Below the pieces are notes generated by a model. It was not told the DNA's origin. It ran no database searches and was given only the letters and a program-made list of their open reading frames with translations. Below are positions 1 to 8,572 of a DNA stretch of 64,000 nt, piece after piece. Within the stretch, counting starts at the first letter, position 1, and each line of letters opens with the position of its first letter. The translations under genes and the position numbers were made by a program. This DNA is from Martinezella lusitana (GTDB taxonomy: Bacteria > Pseudomonadota > Alphaproteobacteria > Rhizobiales > Rhizobiaceae): NCBI RefSeq assembly GCF_016901135.1, contig NZ_JAFEVL010000045.1, positions 983,309 through 1,047,308 on the forward strand, given 5' to 3'.

Positions 1-41
1 GGCAGCCGGCAACCGCTGTCGCGGGTCGCCGGCGTTCACAA

Positions 42-953
42 TCAGGCGGCGGCGCGAACCTTCGACGGCCGGGTGGCTGCTGCCTTTTCGACCATCGCGG
101 TAACCTCGGCGCGACGGGCTCCGGAAAGCGGCAGGCGCGGCATGCGGACGCGCTCCGAACCACGGCCCATGATCTGTTCGGCAAGCTTGATGGACTGCAC
201 GAGATCATGCTCGGCATCGAGATGCAGGAGCGGCATGAACCAGCGATAGATCTTGCGCGCTTCCTCCCAATCGCCACGCTCGGCGGCGGCAACCAGCTGC
301 ACCGATTCCTGCGGGAAGGCGCTTGTCAGGCCGGAGACCCAACCCTTGGCGCCGAGCATCAGGCCCTCAAGGGCAACATCGTCCAAACCTGCAAATATAT
401 CAAAGCGATCGCCGAAAGCATTAATGAGATCTGTGAAGCGCCGCGGATCCGGCGCGCTTTCCTTGACCGCCTTGATGTTCGGCACGTCGGCAAGCGCCTG
501 CAGCACATCGGCACCGATATTGACGCGGTAGGCGGGCGGATTGTTGTAGAGCATGATCGGCAGCGAGGTCGCTTGTGCGACGGCGCGGAAATGCGCGATC
601 AGCTCTTCAGGCTTCGGCACATAGACCATAGCCGGCAGCACCATCAGGCCGTCGGCGCCGAGCTTTTCGGCATCGCGGGCATAGGCGACGGCGCGGCGGG
701 TATCGAGTTCGGAGACGCCCGTGACCACAGGCACGCGGCCGTTGACCACCTCGACAGCGGCCTTGAGGATGGTGCGCTTTTCTTCCGGGTCGAGCGAGTT
801 GTTTTCGCCGCATGTCCCCATGACGATCAAGCCGTTGACGCCGTCATTGACGAGCGCGTCCTGAACGCGCTGCGTGTCCGGGATATCAACGGAAAGATCT
901 TCCTTGAACTGCGTCGTTACGGCGGGAAATACGCCCTTCCATCCTGTCGTCAT
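42..953 (-). CDS. Dihydrodipicolinate synthase / N-acetylneuraminate lyase family aldolase
   Basis: A 303-residue class I aldolase of the DapA family. The Schiff-base lysine lies in IKAVKES (about residue 161) and the catalytic tyrosine in MLYNNPPAY (about 134), positions close to those of E. coli DapA. The pyruvate-binding loop reads GTCGEN instead of the usual GTTGE. The start is the ATG of MTTGWKG; the open frame runs 870 bases further upstream but that part is the antisense shadow of the divergent regulator gene. It lies divergent from a GntR regulator and next to an M24 peptidase-like gene, which suggests a catabolic keto-acid lyase/aldolase rather than lysine biosynthesis. Substrate cannot be read from the sequence. 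The gene ends 41 bases from the window edge. Confidence 0.88.
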   Translation of the reverse strand: MTTGWKGVFPAVTTQFKEDLSVDIPDTQRVQDALVNDGVNGLIVMGTCGENNSLDPEEKRTILKAAVEVVNGRVPVVTGVSELDTRRAVAYARDAEKLGADGLMVLPAMVYVPKPEELIAHFRAVAQATSLPIMLYNNPPAYRVNIGADVLQALADVPNIKAVKESAPDPRRFTDLINAFGDRFDIFAGLDDVALEGLMLGAKGWVSGLTSAFPQESVQLVAAAERGDWEEARKIYRWFMPLLHLDAEHDLVQSIKLAEQIMGRGSERVRMPRLPLSGARRAEVTAMVEKAAATRPSKVRAAA

Positions 954-982
954 CGTTCGATCCTCATTGGAGATGAAATGCG

Positions 983-1002
983 TTATATACAAACTGTCGA
1001 CA
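983..1002. promoter_or_regulatory. Candidate operator in the aldolase/GntR divergent region
   Basis: The intergenic region holds TTATATACAA (983-992), which resembles half of the TnGTnnnACnA sites bound by FCD-type GntR proteins, followed at once by the perfect palindrome TGTCGACA (995-1002). The same eight bases recur at 1850-1857 before the peptidase gene. Binding by the local regulator is inference. Confidence 0.35.
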
Positions 1003-1103
1003 AAGCTCAAGAAGCATGGCATCAAAGTTCCATGAATGATGCTCGGCCTTGCCGAGGCATGTGAAAAGGCAATATTGGAGCCTTGGCTGCAAGGGGTATC
1101 CGA

Positions 1104-1808
1104 ATGCAAAGCGATGCGGAAAATGTGCGAGTGCGGGGATCCGGCACGCAGAGCGTCTATGTGACGCTGCGGCGGGAGATATTGTCCATGGCTCTCGAAC
1201 CAGGCAGTCCACTCGATGAGGTGCGGCTTTCGGAGCGTTTCGGCATGTCGAGGACGCCGGTGCGCGAGGCGCTGCTTCGCCTTGCCGCCGACGGACTGGT
1301 AACGACGCTTCCGAACAGGAATACCATCGTTGCCACGATCGATTTCGCCGGCCTTCCCACCTATTTCGAGGCGCTCACGCTGATGTATCGGGTGACGACG
1401 CGTGGCGCGGCTGAGAGACGGGATGCGGCCATAATGCGGACCATCCGCGCCCATCAGAAGGATTTCGCCGACGCCGTGCTCGCGCGCGATGCCTTTGCGA
1501 TGATCGAGGCGAACCGTGAGTTTCACGTCGCCATCGCCGAGCTCGCCGGCAACCCCTACTACACGACATTCTTCGCGCGGTTGCTCGACGAGGGGCGACG
1601 CATCCTGCGGCTCTATTATTCCACCTTCGACGACCGCCTGCCGCGTCAATATGTCGATGAGCATGAAGAGATGATCGCCGCGATCGAGACTGGCGATGTC
1701 GAGCAGGCCGATAGGCTCGCAATCGATCACGCCGCCCAAATCGTCCGTCAGATCCAGGATTATGTCGCCCGTGACATGGATAGGCCGGTGGCTGTCAAAC
1801 TGGGCTGA
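1104..1808 (+). CDS. GntR family regulator, FCD subfamily
   Basis: A 234-residue transcription factor. The N-terminal winged helix carries the recognition segment LSERFGMSRTPVREALLRL (about residues 45-63), and the C-terminal all-helical FCD effector domain includes EFHVAIAELAGNPYY, with the histidine usual in metal-binding FCD pockets. The ATG at 1104 is preferred over an upstream TTG (1083) because AAGGGG sits seven bases before it. It is divergent from the aldolase and followed by the peptidase-like gene, so it probably controls both in response to a substrate or intermediate of this small pathway. Ligand unknown. Confidence 0.88.
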   Translation: MQSDAENVRVRGSGTQSVYVTLRREILSMALEPGSPLDEVRLSERFGMSRTPVREALLRLAADGLVTTLPNRNTIVATIDFAGLPTYFEALTLMYRVTTRGAAERRDAAIMRTIRAHQKDFADAVLARDAFAMIEANREFHVAIAELAGNPYYTTFFARLLDEGRRILRLYYSTFDDRLPRQYVDEHEEMIAAIETGDVEQADRLAIDHAAQIVRQIQDYVARDMDRPVAVKLG

Positions 1809-1849
1809 AAGCTGGCCACGCAAGCGGCCGGCAATGACTGCATTTTTTC

Positions 1850-1857
1850 TGTCGACA
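1850..1857. promoter_or_regulatory. TGTCGACA palindrome upstream of the M24 gene
   Basis: Perfect 8-base palindrome between the regulator and the peptidase-like gene. It matches the copy at 995-1002 in the divergent promoter region, so the two may be sites for the same regulator. Confidence 0.3.
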
Positions 1858-1943
1858 TTTTGCCTACAGGGTCGCTAGTGTCGATGCTATTTCGTATGGC
1901 GCCAAAACGCATTCGCCTGGGATCATTGAGGAGAGTTGAAGAC

Positions 1944-3086
1944 ATGTCGTGGCAGCATCCCGTACCCCGGATCACCCAGGAGGAAAGGCAGGAGCGCCTT
2001 TCAAGGCTTCGCCAGCGGCTCGATGCGGAAGGCCTGGCCGGCATGCTGATTGGGCCGAGCGAGAGCCTGCGCTATTTCACCGGGCTCGTTTGGCATGCGA
2101 GCGAACGGTTCCTCGGAGCGCTGGTCACGCCGACCGAGCTTTATTACATCGTTCCCGGCTTCGAGCGCAGTCGCGTCGAAACCCTGCCGCGCCTGCCTGC
2201 CGAAATTCTCGAATGGCAGGAGGAGGAAAGCAGTGCTGGGCTGATCGCAAGCCTGCTCGGCGATGCCGGTGTTCTGGCGCTCGATGACAGCATGCCGCTC
2301 TTTTTCTATCATGCATTGGCGGCCAAGCTCGGAACTGAAAGGCTGACGAACGGCGGGCCGATCATCAACGGCCTTCGCCGGATCAAATCGCCTGCGGAGA
2401 TCGCGCTCATTCACTATGCGATGAACCTGACGCTCGATGTCCACCGGCAGGCGCATGCCTTGCTCAAGCCGGGAATCCGCGCGTCCGAAGTGGTGGAATT
2501 CATCGACCGGCGGCATCGGGAGGCAGGCGCGCATGGCGGATCGACCTTCTGCATCGTATCCTTCGGCGAAACGACGTCGCTCCCGCATGGCGCCAATGGC
2601 GACCAGACGCTCGGCGAAGACGATGTCATTCTCGTGGACACCGGCTGCCGCATCGATGGCTATCACTCCGACCTGACGCGAACCTACAAGCTGAAGACAG
2701 GCGACAGCGCCTTCGAACAGGCCTGGGCGATCGAGCGCGAAGCGCAGCAGGCCGTCTTCGACGCGGCAAAGCTGGGCGCCGCTTGCTCAAGTCTGGATGA
2801 TGCGGCTCGTGCCGTTCTTGCGAAACATTCCCTGGGTCCGGACTATAGGCTGCCAGGACTGCCGCACCGCGCCGGCCACGGCCTCGGGCTGGAGATCCAT
2901 GAGGAGCCCTATATCGTGCGCGGCAATGCGACACCGCTTGCCGCCGGCATGTGCTTCTCGAACGAGCCGATGATCGTTTTTCCGCAGAAATTTGGTATCC
3001 GGCTCGAGGACCATATCCACATGACGGCGGATGGTCCGCGTTGGTTCACCCAGCCGTCGAAGGGGCCGACCGAACCATTTTCCTGA
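1944..3086 (+). CDS. M24 family metallohydrolase (Xaa-Pro dipeptidase / creatinase-like)
   Basis: A 380-residue pita-bread fold enzyme with an N-terminal creatinase-type domain (residues 1-150) and a C-terminal M24 catalytic domain. The five metal ligands are visible: Asp in VDTGC, Asp in YHSDLTRTY, His in RAGHGLG, Glu in SNEPM and Glu in RLEDH. It should therefore bind two metal ions and hydrolyse a Xaa-Pro or amidino/amide-type substrate. The start MSWQHP at 1944 follows GAGGAGAG by eight bases; the frame opens further upstream but without a better site. It follows the GntR gene on the same strand and probably belongs to the same regulon as the aldolase. Confidence 0.87.
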   Translation: MSWQHPVPRITQEERQERLSRLRQRLDAEGLAGMLIGPSESLRYFTGLVWHASERFLGALVTPTELYYIVPGFERSRVETLPRLPAEILEWQEEESSAGLIASLLGDAGVLALDDSMPLFFYHALAAKLGTERLTNGGPIINGLRRIKSPAEIALIHYAMNLTLDVHRQAHALLKPGIRASEVVEFIDRRHREAGAHGGSTFCIVSFGETTSLPHGANGDQTLGEDDVILVDTGCRIDGYHSDLTRTYKLKTGDSAFEQAWAIEREAQQAVFDAAKLGAACSSLDDAARAVLAKHSLGPDYRLPGLPHRAGHGLGLEIHEEPYIVRGNATPLAAGMCFSNEPMIVFPQKFGIRLEDHIHMTADGPRWFTQPSKGPTEPFS

Positions 3087-3098
3087 TGACAGACATCC

Positions 3099-3128
3099 CC
3101 CGGCGCTCCGCAGGGAAATAGCGCCGGG
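3099..3128. terminator. Stem-loop between convergent genes
   Basis: Perfect 9-base inverted repeat (CCCGGCGCT at 3099-3107, AGCGCCGGG at 3120-3128) just after the peptidase-like gene and before the 3' end of the convergent DUF2278 gene. There is no long T tract on either strand, so it is only a probable bidirectional terminator. Confidence 0.5.
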
Positions 3129-3156
3129 AAATGCCTGAGGAACGGATCAGCCGGGC

Positions 3157-4206
3157 TCACGCCTGGAACGGAATAGTGCGTCCCGGCTGCTTTGCCTGAT
3201 CCTTGGTGTAGGAGACGCCGTGGACCTTGATGCCCTGCGCATTAAGCAGGGTGATAATCCCGCCCTTGTTGGAAAGGGCAACGGGAGAGTGGATCTCGAC
3301 AACCTGCGTCGCGCCGGCAGCAATCGAACCTGCGAGCGGCATTGCGTTCTTCTGCTTGTCCTTGATTTGCCAGCCGGTGAGATCGACAGGCACATCGGCG
3401 GTATTCAGCAGCGTGACGGTTTCGCGTTCGGGCGTCTTAACGTCGTTGACATAGGCGGCGATGATGCGCACCAGCCCGTCCGGTACATCGAAGGTCGGAA
3501 TGGCGTCACGATCGACCGGCGCATGCGGCAGGTTCGGATGATCCTGGCTCGGCGCGACGATGACGGATCCGTCCGTGTCGTCCGAATGCCATGCCTGCGT
3601 CTGGAACTTCATGAAGATCGCGACCCATTGCTGCTCGCGAGGAAACTCCAGTATCAGGCCGCCATCCTGCCAGGGACCGTTCTGAGAGGCATATTTTCCG
3701 CCCGGATTGCCCTGATTGAAATGGATGTCATGAATGCCGCGGCCGGGCTTGAAGCCGAAATATTGATCCGCCTTGTTGTTCTCCGGTCCCCAGGTCTCGC
3801 CAAAGGCATAGATCATCGCCTGTTCGTCCGACACGGCGCGCTGAATGTAGCTATCGATCTTTTCGTTGAGATCGTTGTCTGGACCCGCCGCCGAAATCGG
3901 AAGCGGTTTCAGTTCCCAGGGCTGCATGAGATTGCCGCGGATGAAATCGAGCGCGACGCCACCGGGCTGGCTGGGCGTCGGGTGCAATCCTTCCGGCAGC
4001 TCCGCCAGCTGTGCCGTGATCGGATGTTCGAAGCGATCCCGGACGAGAAATTCGACCTCGCTTCCATCCTGCGAACGCACATTGATCGCGATGCGATACA
4101 GCGTCCCATTTTCCGAAACGAGCACTTGATAATGCGGACTCGAGCCGGTCGCCAGGCGATTGTTGATGGGTCTGCCTTTGAGCACGGCGTAATTGTTAAG
4201 CGGCAT
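3157..4206 (-). CDS. DUF2278 family protein with C-terminal lamin-tail-like domain
   Basis: A 349-residue protein. Residues 1-220 match the pattern of the DUF2278/YukJ family: MPLNNYAVLKG start, SSPHYQV, IHDIHFNQGN and a conserved Trp-rich QTQAWHSDD stretch. Residues from about 245 form a lamin-tail-like beta domain (VTLLNTADVPVDLTGW, then an alanine/glycine-rich strand region to the end). No signal peptide is visible, so it may be cytoplasmic. The biochemical role of the family is not known to me. AGGGAGGA precedes the ATG. It lies 140 bases downstream of the importer ATPase gene on the same strand, with a separate function likely. Confidence 0.75.
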   Translation of the reverse strand: MPLNNYAVLKGRPINNRLATGSSPHYQVLVSENGTLYRIAINVRSQDGSEVEFLVRDRFEHPITAQLAELPEGLHPTPSQPGGVALDFIRGNLMQPWELKPLPISAAGPDNDLNEKIDSYIQRAVSDEQAMIYAFGETWGPENNKADQYFGFKPGRGIHDIHFNQGNPGGKYASQNGPWQDGGLILEFPREQQWVAIFMKFQTQAWHSDDTDGSVIVAPSQDHPNLPHAPVDRDAIPTFDVPDGLVRIIAAYVNDVKTPERETVTLLNTADVPVDLTGWQIKDKQKNAMPLAGSIAAGATQVVEIHSPVALSNKGGIITLLNAQGIKVHGVSYTKDQAKQPGRTIPFQA

Positions 4207-4346
4207 GACATCCTCCCTGGTCTATTTAAGGAAGAGCATAGTGTCGTACTTGAATGAAACTTCTGCGACATTAGAAGATAGCCGCGCGCGCGTCAAAGTT
4301 CTATCGGTTTGCGCGATTTGGCTCCAGCCAGGAAAAAAGTCGTCGC

Positions 4347-5405
4347 TTAGGTCGCCCTTTTTCCCTCTTCGTCGAAGACGTGCAGATGCTGCGGTGGAAA
4401 GGCGACATTCACCTGGGCGCCGGCGCTCAACGCACTGCGATCCAGCGTGAACACCTTGAACGGCAGGCCATGCAGCGAAAGATGTAGGATGATGCCGAAG
4501 CCGGTGGGCTCGAGAAGCTCGACATTGGCGGCCATATTGGACTGATCCGAGGAGAGGACGACATGCTCTGGGCGAATGCCGAGGGTTGCCTTGGTGCCCG
4601 ACGGCAGTTGCAGCGGCGCCGGCAGCGGCACGATGGTGCCGTCCTTCAGCTTCATGCCGCCGGTTTCATAGGTCGCATCGAGGAAATTCATGCCGGGTGA
4701 GCCGATAAAGCCGGCAACGAAGAGGTTGGCGGGGCGGTCGTAGAGCTCGAGGGGGCTCCCGACCTGCTGGACCACCCCGCCATGCATGGCGACGATCCGG
4801 TCCGCCAGCGTCATCGCCTCGATCTGGTCGTGGGTGACATAGATCGATGTCGCTTTCAGGTCGCCATGCAATTTCTTGATTTCGGCCCGCATCTGTTCGC
4901 GCAGACGGGCGTCGAGATTCGACAGCGGCTCGTCGAAGAGAAAGGCTTTGGGCTGACGCACGATGGCGCGTCCCATCGCGACGCGCTGGCGCTGGCCGCC
5001 GGAAAGCGCCTTCGGCCGACGTTCGAGCAGGGGATCGAGGCCGAGCTTTGCGGCAGCCGACGCGACCGCTTTCGCGATACTATCCTTCGCCATCTTCCGA
5101 AGCCGCAGGCTGTAGCTCATGTTGCCGGCGACGTTCATATGCGGATAGAGCGCGTAGGACTGGAAGACCATGGCGATGTCGCGGTCCTTCGGATGCAATT
5201 CGTTGACGCGCTTATCGGCGATCCGGATTTCGCCGCCGCTGATGTCTTCCAGGCCGGCGATCATCCTGAGCAGGGTCGACTTGCCGCATCCCGACGGGCC
5301 GACGAGGACGACGAACTCGCCATCCTTGATCCGGAGATCGATGTCGTGCAGCACCTGCACATGGCCGTAGGCCTTTTTGACGTTCTGGATATCGATCGAT
5401 GCCAT
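4347..5405 (-). CDS. ABC importer ATP-binding protein, CUT1/UgpC-MalK type
   Basis: A 352-residue ATPase that powers the importer encoded just upstream. Walker A is GPSGCGKST, the Q-loop FQSYALYPHMNV, the signature LSGGQRQRVAMGRA, Walker B FLFDEPLSNLDA and the switch YVTHDQIEAMTLADR. A C-terminal TOBE/OB region (residues 235-352) is typical of sugar and glycerol-phosphate importers. Its start codon lies four bases after the stop of the second permease, so it is the last gene of a minus-strand operon: regulator, PLP enzyme, binding protein, two permeases, ATPase. Substrate is unknown. Confidence 0.92.
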   Translation of the reverse strand: MASIDIQNVKKAYGHVQVLHDIDLRIKDGEFVVLVGPSGCGKSTLLRMIAGLEDISGGEIRIADKRVNELHPKDRDIAMVFQSYALYPHMNVAGNMSYSLRLRKMAKDSIAKAVASAAAKLGLDPLLERRPKALSGGQRQRVAMGRAIVRQPKAFLFDEPLSNLDARLREQMRAEIKKLHGDLKATSIYVTHDQIEAMTLADRIVAMHGGVVQQVGSPLELYDRPANLFVAGFIGSPGMNFLDATYETGGMKLKDGTIVPLPAPLQLPSGTKATLGIRPEHVVLSSDQSNMAANVELLEPTGFGIILHLSLHGLPFKVFTLDRSALSAGAQVNVAFPPQHLHVFDEEGKRAT

Positions 5406-5409
5406 GTGA

Positions 5410-6240
5410 CTAACCCTTGACCGCGCCGGCCGTCAGGCCCTGCACGAGATAGCGTTGGATGAGCAGGAAGAAGAGTGCTGCCGGAATGAGCGCCATGACG
5501 CCGGCGGCCATCATCTGCCCGAAATCCACCGAGAATTTCGAGACGAAGGTGAGCAGCCCGACCGGGAATGTCGCAGCCTGGTTGCCATTGATCAGCATGA
5601 GCGCGAAAAGCAGCTCGCTCCAGGCGGCCGTGAAGACGAAGCCGAGCGTCGCGGCGATGCCGGGCAGCGTCAGCGGCAGAATGATCTGTCGGAACGCGAT
5701 AAATTGGGTCGCTCCGTCGATCATGGCAGCCTCTTCCAGATCCTTCGGAATGCCGTCGAAGAAGGACTGCATCAGGAAGGTGGCGAACGGCACGTTGAAG
5801 GCCGTGTAGACGACGACGAGGCCGGTGAGACTATTTGTCAGATGCAGCGGCGTCAGGATCTTGAAGATCGGCGCCACAAGCATGACCAGCGGAAACATCT
5901 GGGTGAGCAGCATCAGCGCCACGATCCAGTACTTGGCGCGGAAGTTGAAGCGCGAGAGCGCATAGCCGGACAGCGAAGCGCAGATGGTGACCGCAATCGC
6001 CGTCGAGCCGGAGACGATCAAGCTGTTCTTGAAGAATGTCGGGAAGTCGCTGTGCTGCAGCACGAAAGCATAGTGTTCCCATGTCGTGCGCGACGGCCAC
6101 ATGCGCACGCCTTCCGTATAGAGCAGGTCGTTCGGGGTGACCGAGACCTTCAGCAGCCAGAAGAGCGGGAAGAGCGCGAAGACTACGTAGCAGAGGATCG
6201 CCAGGCGGTGCGCGATGGTTGGGAGAACGGATCGTCTCAT
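5410..6240 (-). CDS. ABC importer permease, MalG type
   Basis: A 276-residue inner-membrane subunit with about six hydrophobic segments. The cytoplasmic EAA loop, which docks the ATPase, reads EEAAMIDGATQFIAFRQIILPLTLPG, cited here as the segment near residues 170-195. The C-terminus ends in the LTAGAVKG tail seen in many MalG-like proteins. Its start lies three bases after the upstream permease stop, which shows tight translational coupling. Confidence 0.92.
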   Translation of the reverse strand: MRRSVLPTIAHRLAILCYVVFALFPLFWLLKVSVTPNDLLYTEGVRMWPSRTTWEHYAFVLQHSDFPTFFKNSLIVSGSTAIAVTICASLSGYALSRFNFRAKYWIVALMLLTQMFPLVMLVAPIFKILTPLHLTNSLTGLVVVYTAFNVPFATFLMQSFFDGIPKDLEEAAMIDGATQFIAFRQIILPLTLPGIAATLGFVFTAAWSELLFALMLINGNQAATFPVGLLTFVSKFSVDFGQMMAAGVMALIPAALFFLLIQRYLVQGLTAGAVKG

Positions 6241-6243
6241 GGC

Positions 6244-7179
6244 TCAATCCTTGTTCAGCAGGGTCTGCCGCAGCAGGATGATCAGCATGGAATAGGCAAG
6301 CAGCAGGATCAGCAGCACCAGCGCGATGGCCGACGCATAGCCGAAGTCCAGCCGCCTGAAGGCCTGCGTGAAGATATAGCTGGCGACGATCTGCGTGCGG
6401 TCCGCCGGGCCGCCGCCCGTCATGACGACGATCAGGTCGGCGAAGTTGGAAACCCAGACCGTGCGCAGGAGCACGGTGATGGCGATGGTCGGCGCGAGGA
6501 ACGGAAGCGTGATCGAACGGAAGCGCTCGAACCAGCCGGCGCCATCGATGGAGGCCGCTTCATAGAGATCGCGCGGGATCGCCTGAAGGGCTGCCAGCAG
6601 CGTGATCGCAAAGAAGGGAATGCCCCACCAGACATTGGCGATGATCGGCCCCCACATCGCATAGTGCGGATCGGAGAGAATGTTACCTGGCTCGCTCATC
6701 AACCCCATGGCGTAAAGCCAATGGGGGATCGGACCGATGACGGGATTGAAGAGCCATGACCAGTTGAGGCCGGCCAGGAACGAGGGAACCGCCCAGGGCA
6801 GGAACACCAGCGCCTGCACGATCGCCCTGCCGAAGAACGGCTTGTCGAGCAAAAGGGCGAGGATCAGTCCAAAGATGAATTGCAGCACAACAGATGCGCC
6901 GGTCCACCAGAGCGTATTTTTCAGCGCGCCGTAGAAGGCTACATCTTTGGAGAGGTCGCGGAAGTGCTGTAGGCCGATGAAGCCGCCCGAAAATGGATTG
7001 AGCAATTGGATATCGCGAAATGCGTAGGAAATGCCGATCGCCAGCGGCACCAACATGACGGCGATGATGAGGATGAGGGCAGGGGCGCTGTAAAGATAAG
7101 GCTCCGAGGCGTCGGCGAGGCGCTTCAGCCACGGCCTTTGGTCGTGACGCCTGTCGAGCGTGTCGGTGATCGAAGTCAT
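6244..7179 (-). CDS. ABC importer permease, MalF/UgpA type
   Basis: A 311-residue permease with an N-terminal cytoplasmic stretch, a first membrane segment at about residues 28-50 and five more behind it. The EAA motif is YEAASIDGAGWFERFRSITLP (about residues 200-220). The ATG of MTSITD at 7179 is chosen; a TTG six bases upstream is also possible. It follows the binding-protein gene after a 90-base gap that contains a strong hairpin, and precedes the MalG-type permease. Confidence 0.9.
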   Translation of the reverse strand: MTSITDTLDRRHDQRPWLKRLADASEPYLYSAPALILIIAVMLVPLAIGISYAFRDIQLLNPFSGGFIGLQHFRDLSKDVAFYGALKNTLWWTGASVVLQFIFGLILALLLDKPFFGRAIVQALVFLPWAVPSFLAGLNWSWLFNPVIGPIPHWLYAMGLMSEPGNILSDPHYAMWGPIIANVWWGIPFFAITLLAALQAIPRDLYEAASIDGAGWFERFRSITLPFLAPTIAITVLLRTVWVSNFADLIVVMTGGGPADRTQIVASYIFTQAFRRLDFGYASAIALVLLILLLAYSMLIILLRQTLLNKD

Positions 7180-7236
7180 CTGCAAGAGTTCCCGTTCGCG
7201 GCGTTCGGACGCCGTCTGTTTCAGGTGGGCAAGAAT

Positions 7237-7258
7237 GGCGGCGGATCGCTCCGCCGCC
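7237..7258 (-). promoter_or_regulatory. Intercistronic hairpin between binding-protein and permease genes
   Basis: Perfect 9-base inverted repeat (GGCGGCGGA and TCCGCCGCC) around a TCGC loop, placed 12 bases after the binding-protein stop codon. It has no T tract. Such hairpins after the first gene of importer operons (for example malE-malF in E. coli) protect the upstream mRNA and lower downstream expression; that role here is inferred. Confidence 0.6.
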
Positions 7259-7269
7259 GGATATGTGGA

Positions 7270-8529
7270 TTATTTCTTGGCGAGGAACTTCTGCCGCGCC
7301 TTGGTCAGATAGTCTGCCCACTGGTCGGCAAGATCCTTCGCCGAGATATCGCCGAGCATCGCCTGCTGCGAGGTCTTGATGGCGAGAGAATCCTTGAAGA
7401 AGGCGAATTCCTCAAGATAGGTCGGCATCACTGTGGGAACGGTGTCCTTGTCTCCCAGCTCCTGGAACCAGCCCTTGAACTGATCGCCGGCATAGAAGGG
7501 ATCCTTCTCAGCTGCGGTATAGGCCGGCAGGGCGCCGATCTTCTTGTTCCAGGTGAGGTTGCCTTCCGGTCCCTCGAGGGTCGCGATCAGCTTCCAGGAG
7601 AGGTCCTTGTTCTGGCTGGTGGAGAACATCGACCAGCCGCCATAGCCGATGGTCGGGAAGGATTTTCCGTCCGGTCCCTTCGGCAACGGCGCAACGCCGA
7701 AGTCATCCTTTTTCATGCGCTCGGCGACGGCGATCAGGGCGTCCGGATCCTGGTCGAGGAAGGCGCAGGTGCCGGAATAGAAGCCGGCAACGACTTCGTT
7801 GAAGCCCCAGTTGACGCTATCCTTCGGCGCCAGGCCCTTCTTGTAGAGATCGACCATCCATTCGATGCCCTTGGACCAGCCCGGGCTGTTCATCATCGAC
7901 GTGCCGTCATCCTTGAAGTATTTGTTGTCGCCGGCCATGGAGGCGGCGAAGATCATCCAGCCGTTCAGGCCGCCCGGTCCGCCACGCATGCAGTAGCCAT
8001 ATTTGCCTGGCAGCTTCGAGACCGCCTCCGATGCCTTGACGAAATCGTCCATCGTCTTCGGCGGCTCGCTGACGCCGGCCTGCTCGAGGAGCTTCTTGTT
8101 GTAGAACATGGCGCGCAGGTAGAAGCCGTAAGGCAGCATATAGGCGGTGTTCTTCACGTCACGGCCGAGCTCGAGGGCGCGCGGCGTCAGTTCCTTCGTG
8201 TGCTCCCACTTCGCCAAATAGGGCTCGAGGCTTTCGAGCATGCCGTTGTTGCCGTAGAGCGAAAGCCAGGTGTCCGGCATTTCCATGACGTCGGGCGTGT
8301 CGCCGGCCGAGACCATGGTCGCGAACTTCTGGAAGGCCTCGTTCCAGGGCAGCGAGATGATATCGACCTTGGTGCCGGGATTGGCTGCCTCGAACTGAGC
8401 GACAATCGACTTCAGCGTCTCGGTACGCTCCGGGCTGGTGATCACTTCGACGAGCTTCAGCGTCGTATCGGCAAAGGCTGTGCCGGCCATCATGGCGGTG
8501 AATAGTGCTGCGGTTATCAGTCTTTTCAT
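7270..8529 (-). CDS. Periplasmic solute-binding protein of a CUT1-like ABC importer
   Basis: A 419-residue extracellular solute-binding protein of the family-1 (MalE/UgpB-like) type. A Sec signal peptide occupies residues 1-20 (MKRLITAALF, cleavage likely after AFA). The mature protein has the usual two-lobe pattern, for example VSAGDTPDVMEMPDTW early and IGYGGWSMFSTSQNKDLSWK in the second lobe. It captures the substrate for the two permeases and ATPase downstream. The gene follows the PLP enzyme gene by 43 bases on the same strand. The chemistry of the neighbour suggests that the cargo may be an amino compound rather than a plain sugar. Confidence 0.9.
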   Translation of the reverse strand: MKRLITAALFTAMMAGTAFADTTLKLVEVITSPERTETLKSIVAQFEAANPGTKVDIISLPWNEAFQKFATMVSAGDTPDVMEMPDTWLSLYGNNGMLESLEPYLAKWEHTKELTPRALELGRDVKNTAYMLPYGFYLRAMFYNKKLLEQAGVSEPPKTMDDFVKASEAVSKLPGKYGYCMRGGPGGLNGWMIFAASMAGDNKYFKDDGTSMMNSPGWSKGIEWMVDLYKKGLAPKDSVNWGFNEVVAGFYSGTCAFLDQDPDALIAVAERMKKDDFGVAPLPKGPDGKSFPTIGYGGWSMFSTSQNKDLSWKLIATLEGPEGNLTWNKKIGALPAYTAAEKDPFYAGDQFKGWFQELGDKDTVPTVMPTYLEEFAFFKDSLAIKTSQQAMLGDISAKDLADQWADYLTKARQKFLAKK

Positions 8530-8572
8530 GCTTGGTTCCCCCTTTTTAGGTTTTCCTTTTGGGTTGATGACT

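Noticed and set aside
954..1823. Upstream extension of the aldolase frame (to 593 residues)
   Set aside because: Antisense shadow of the GntR gene; the family N-terminus begins at MTTGWKG.
7006..8505. 499-residue plus-strand frame
   Set aside because: Antisense to the binding protein and permease genes.
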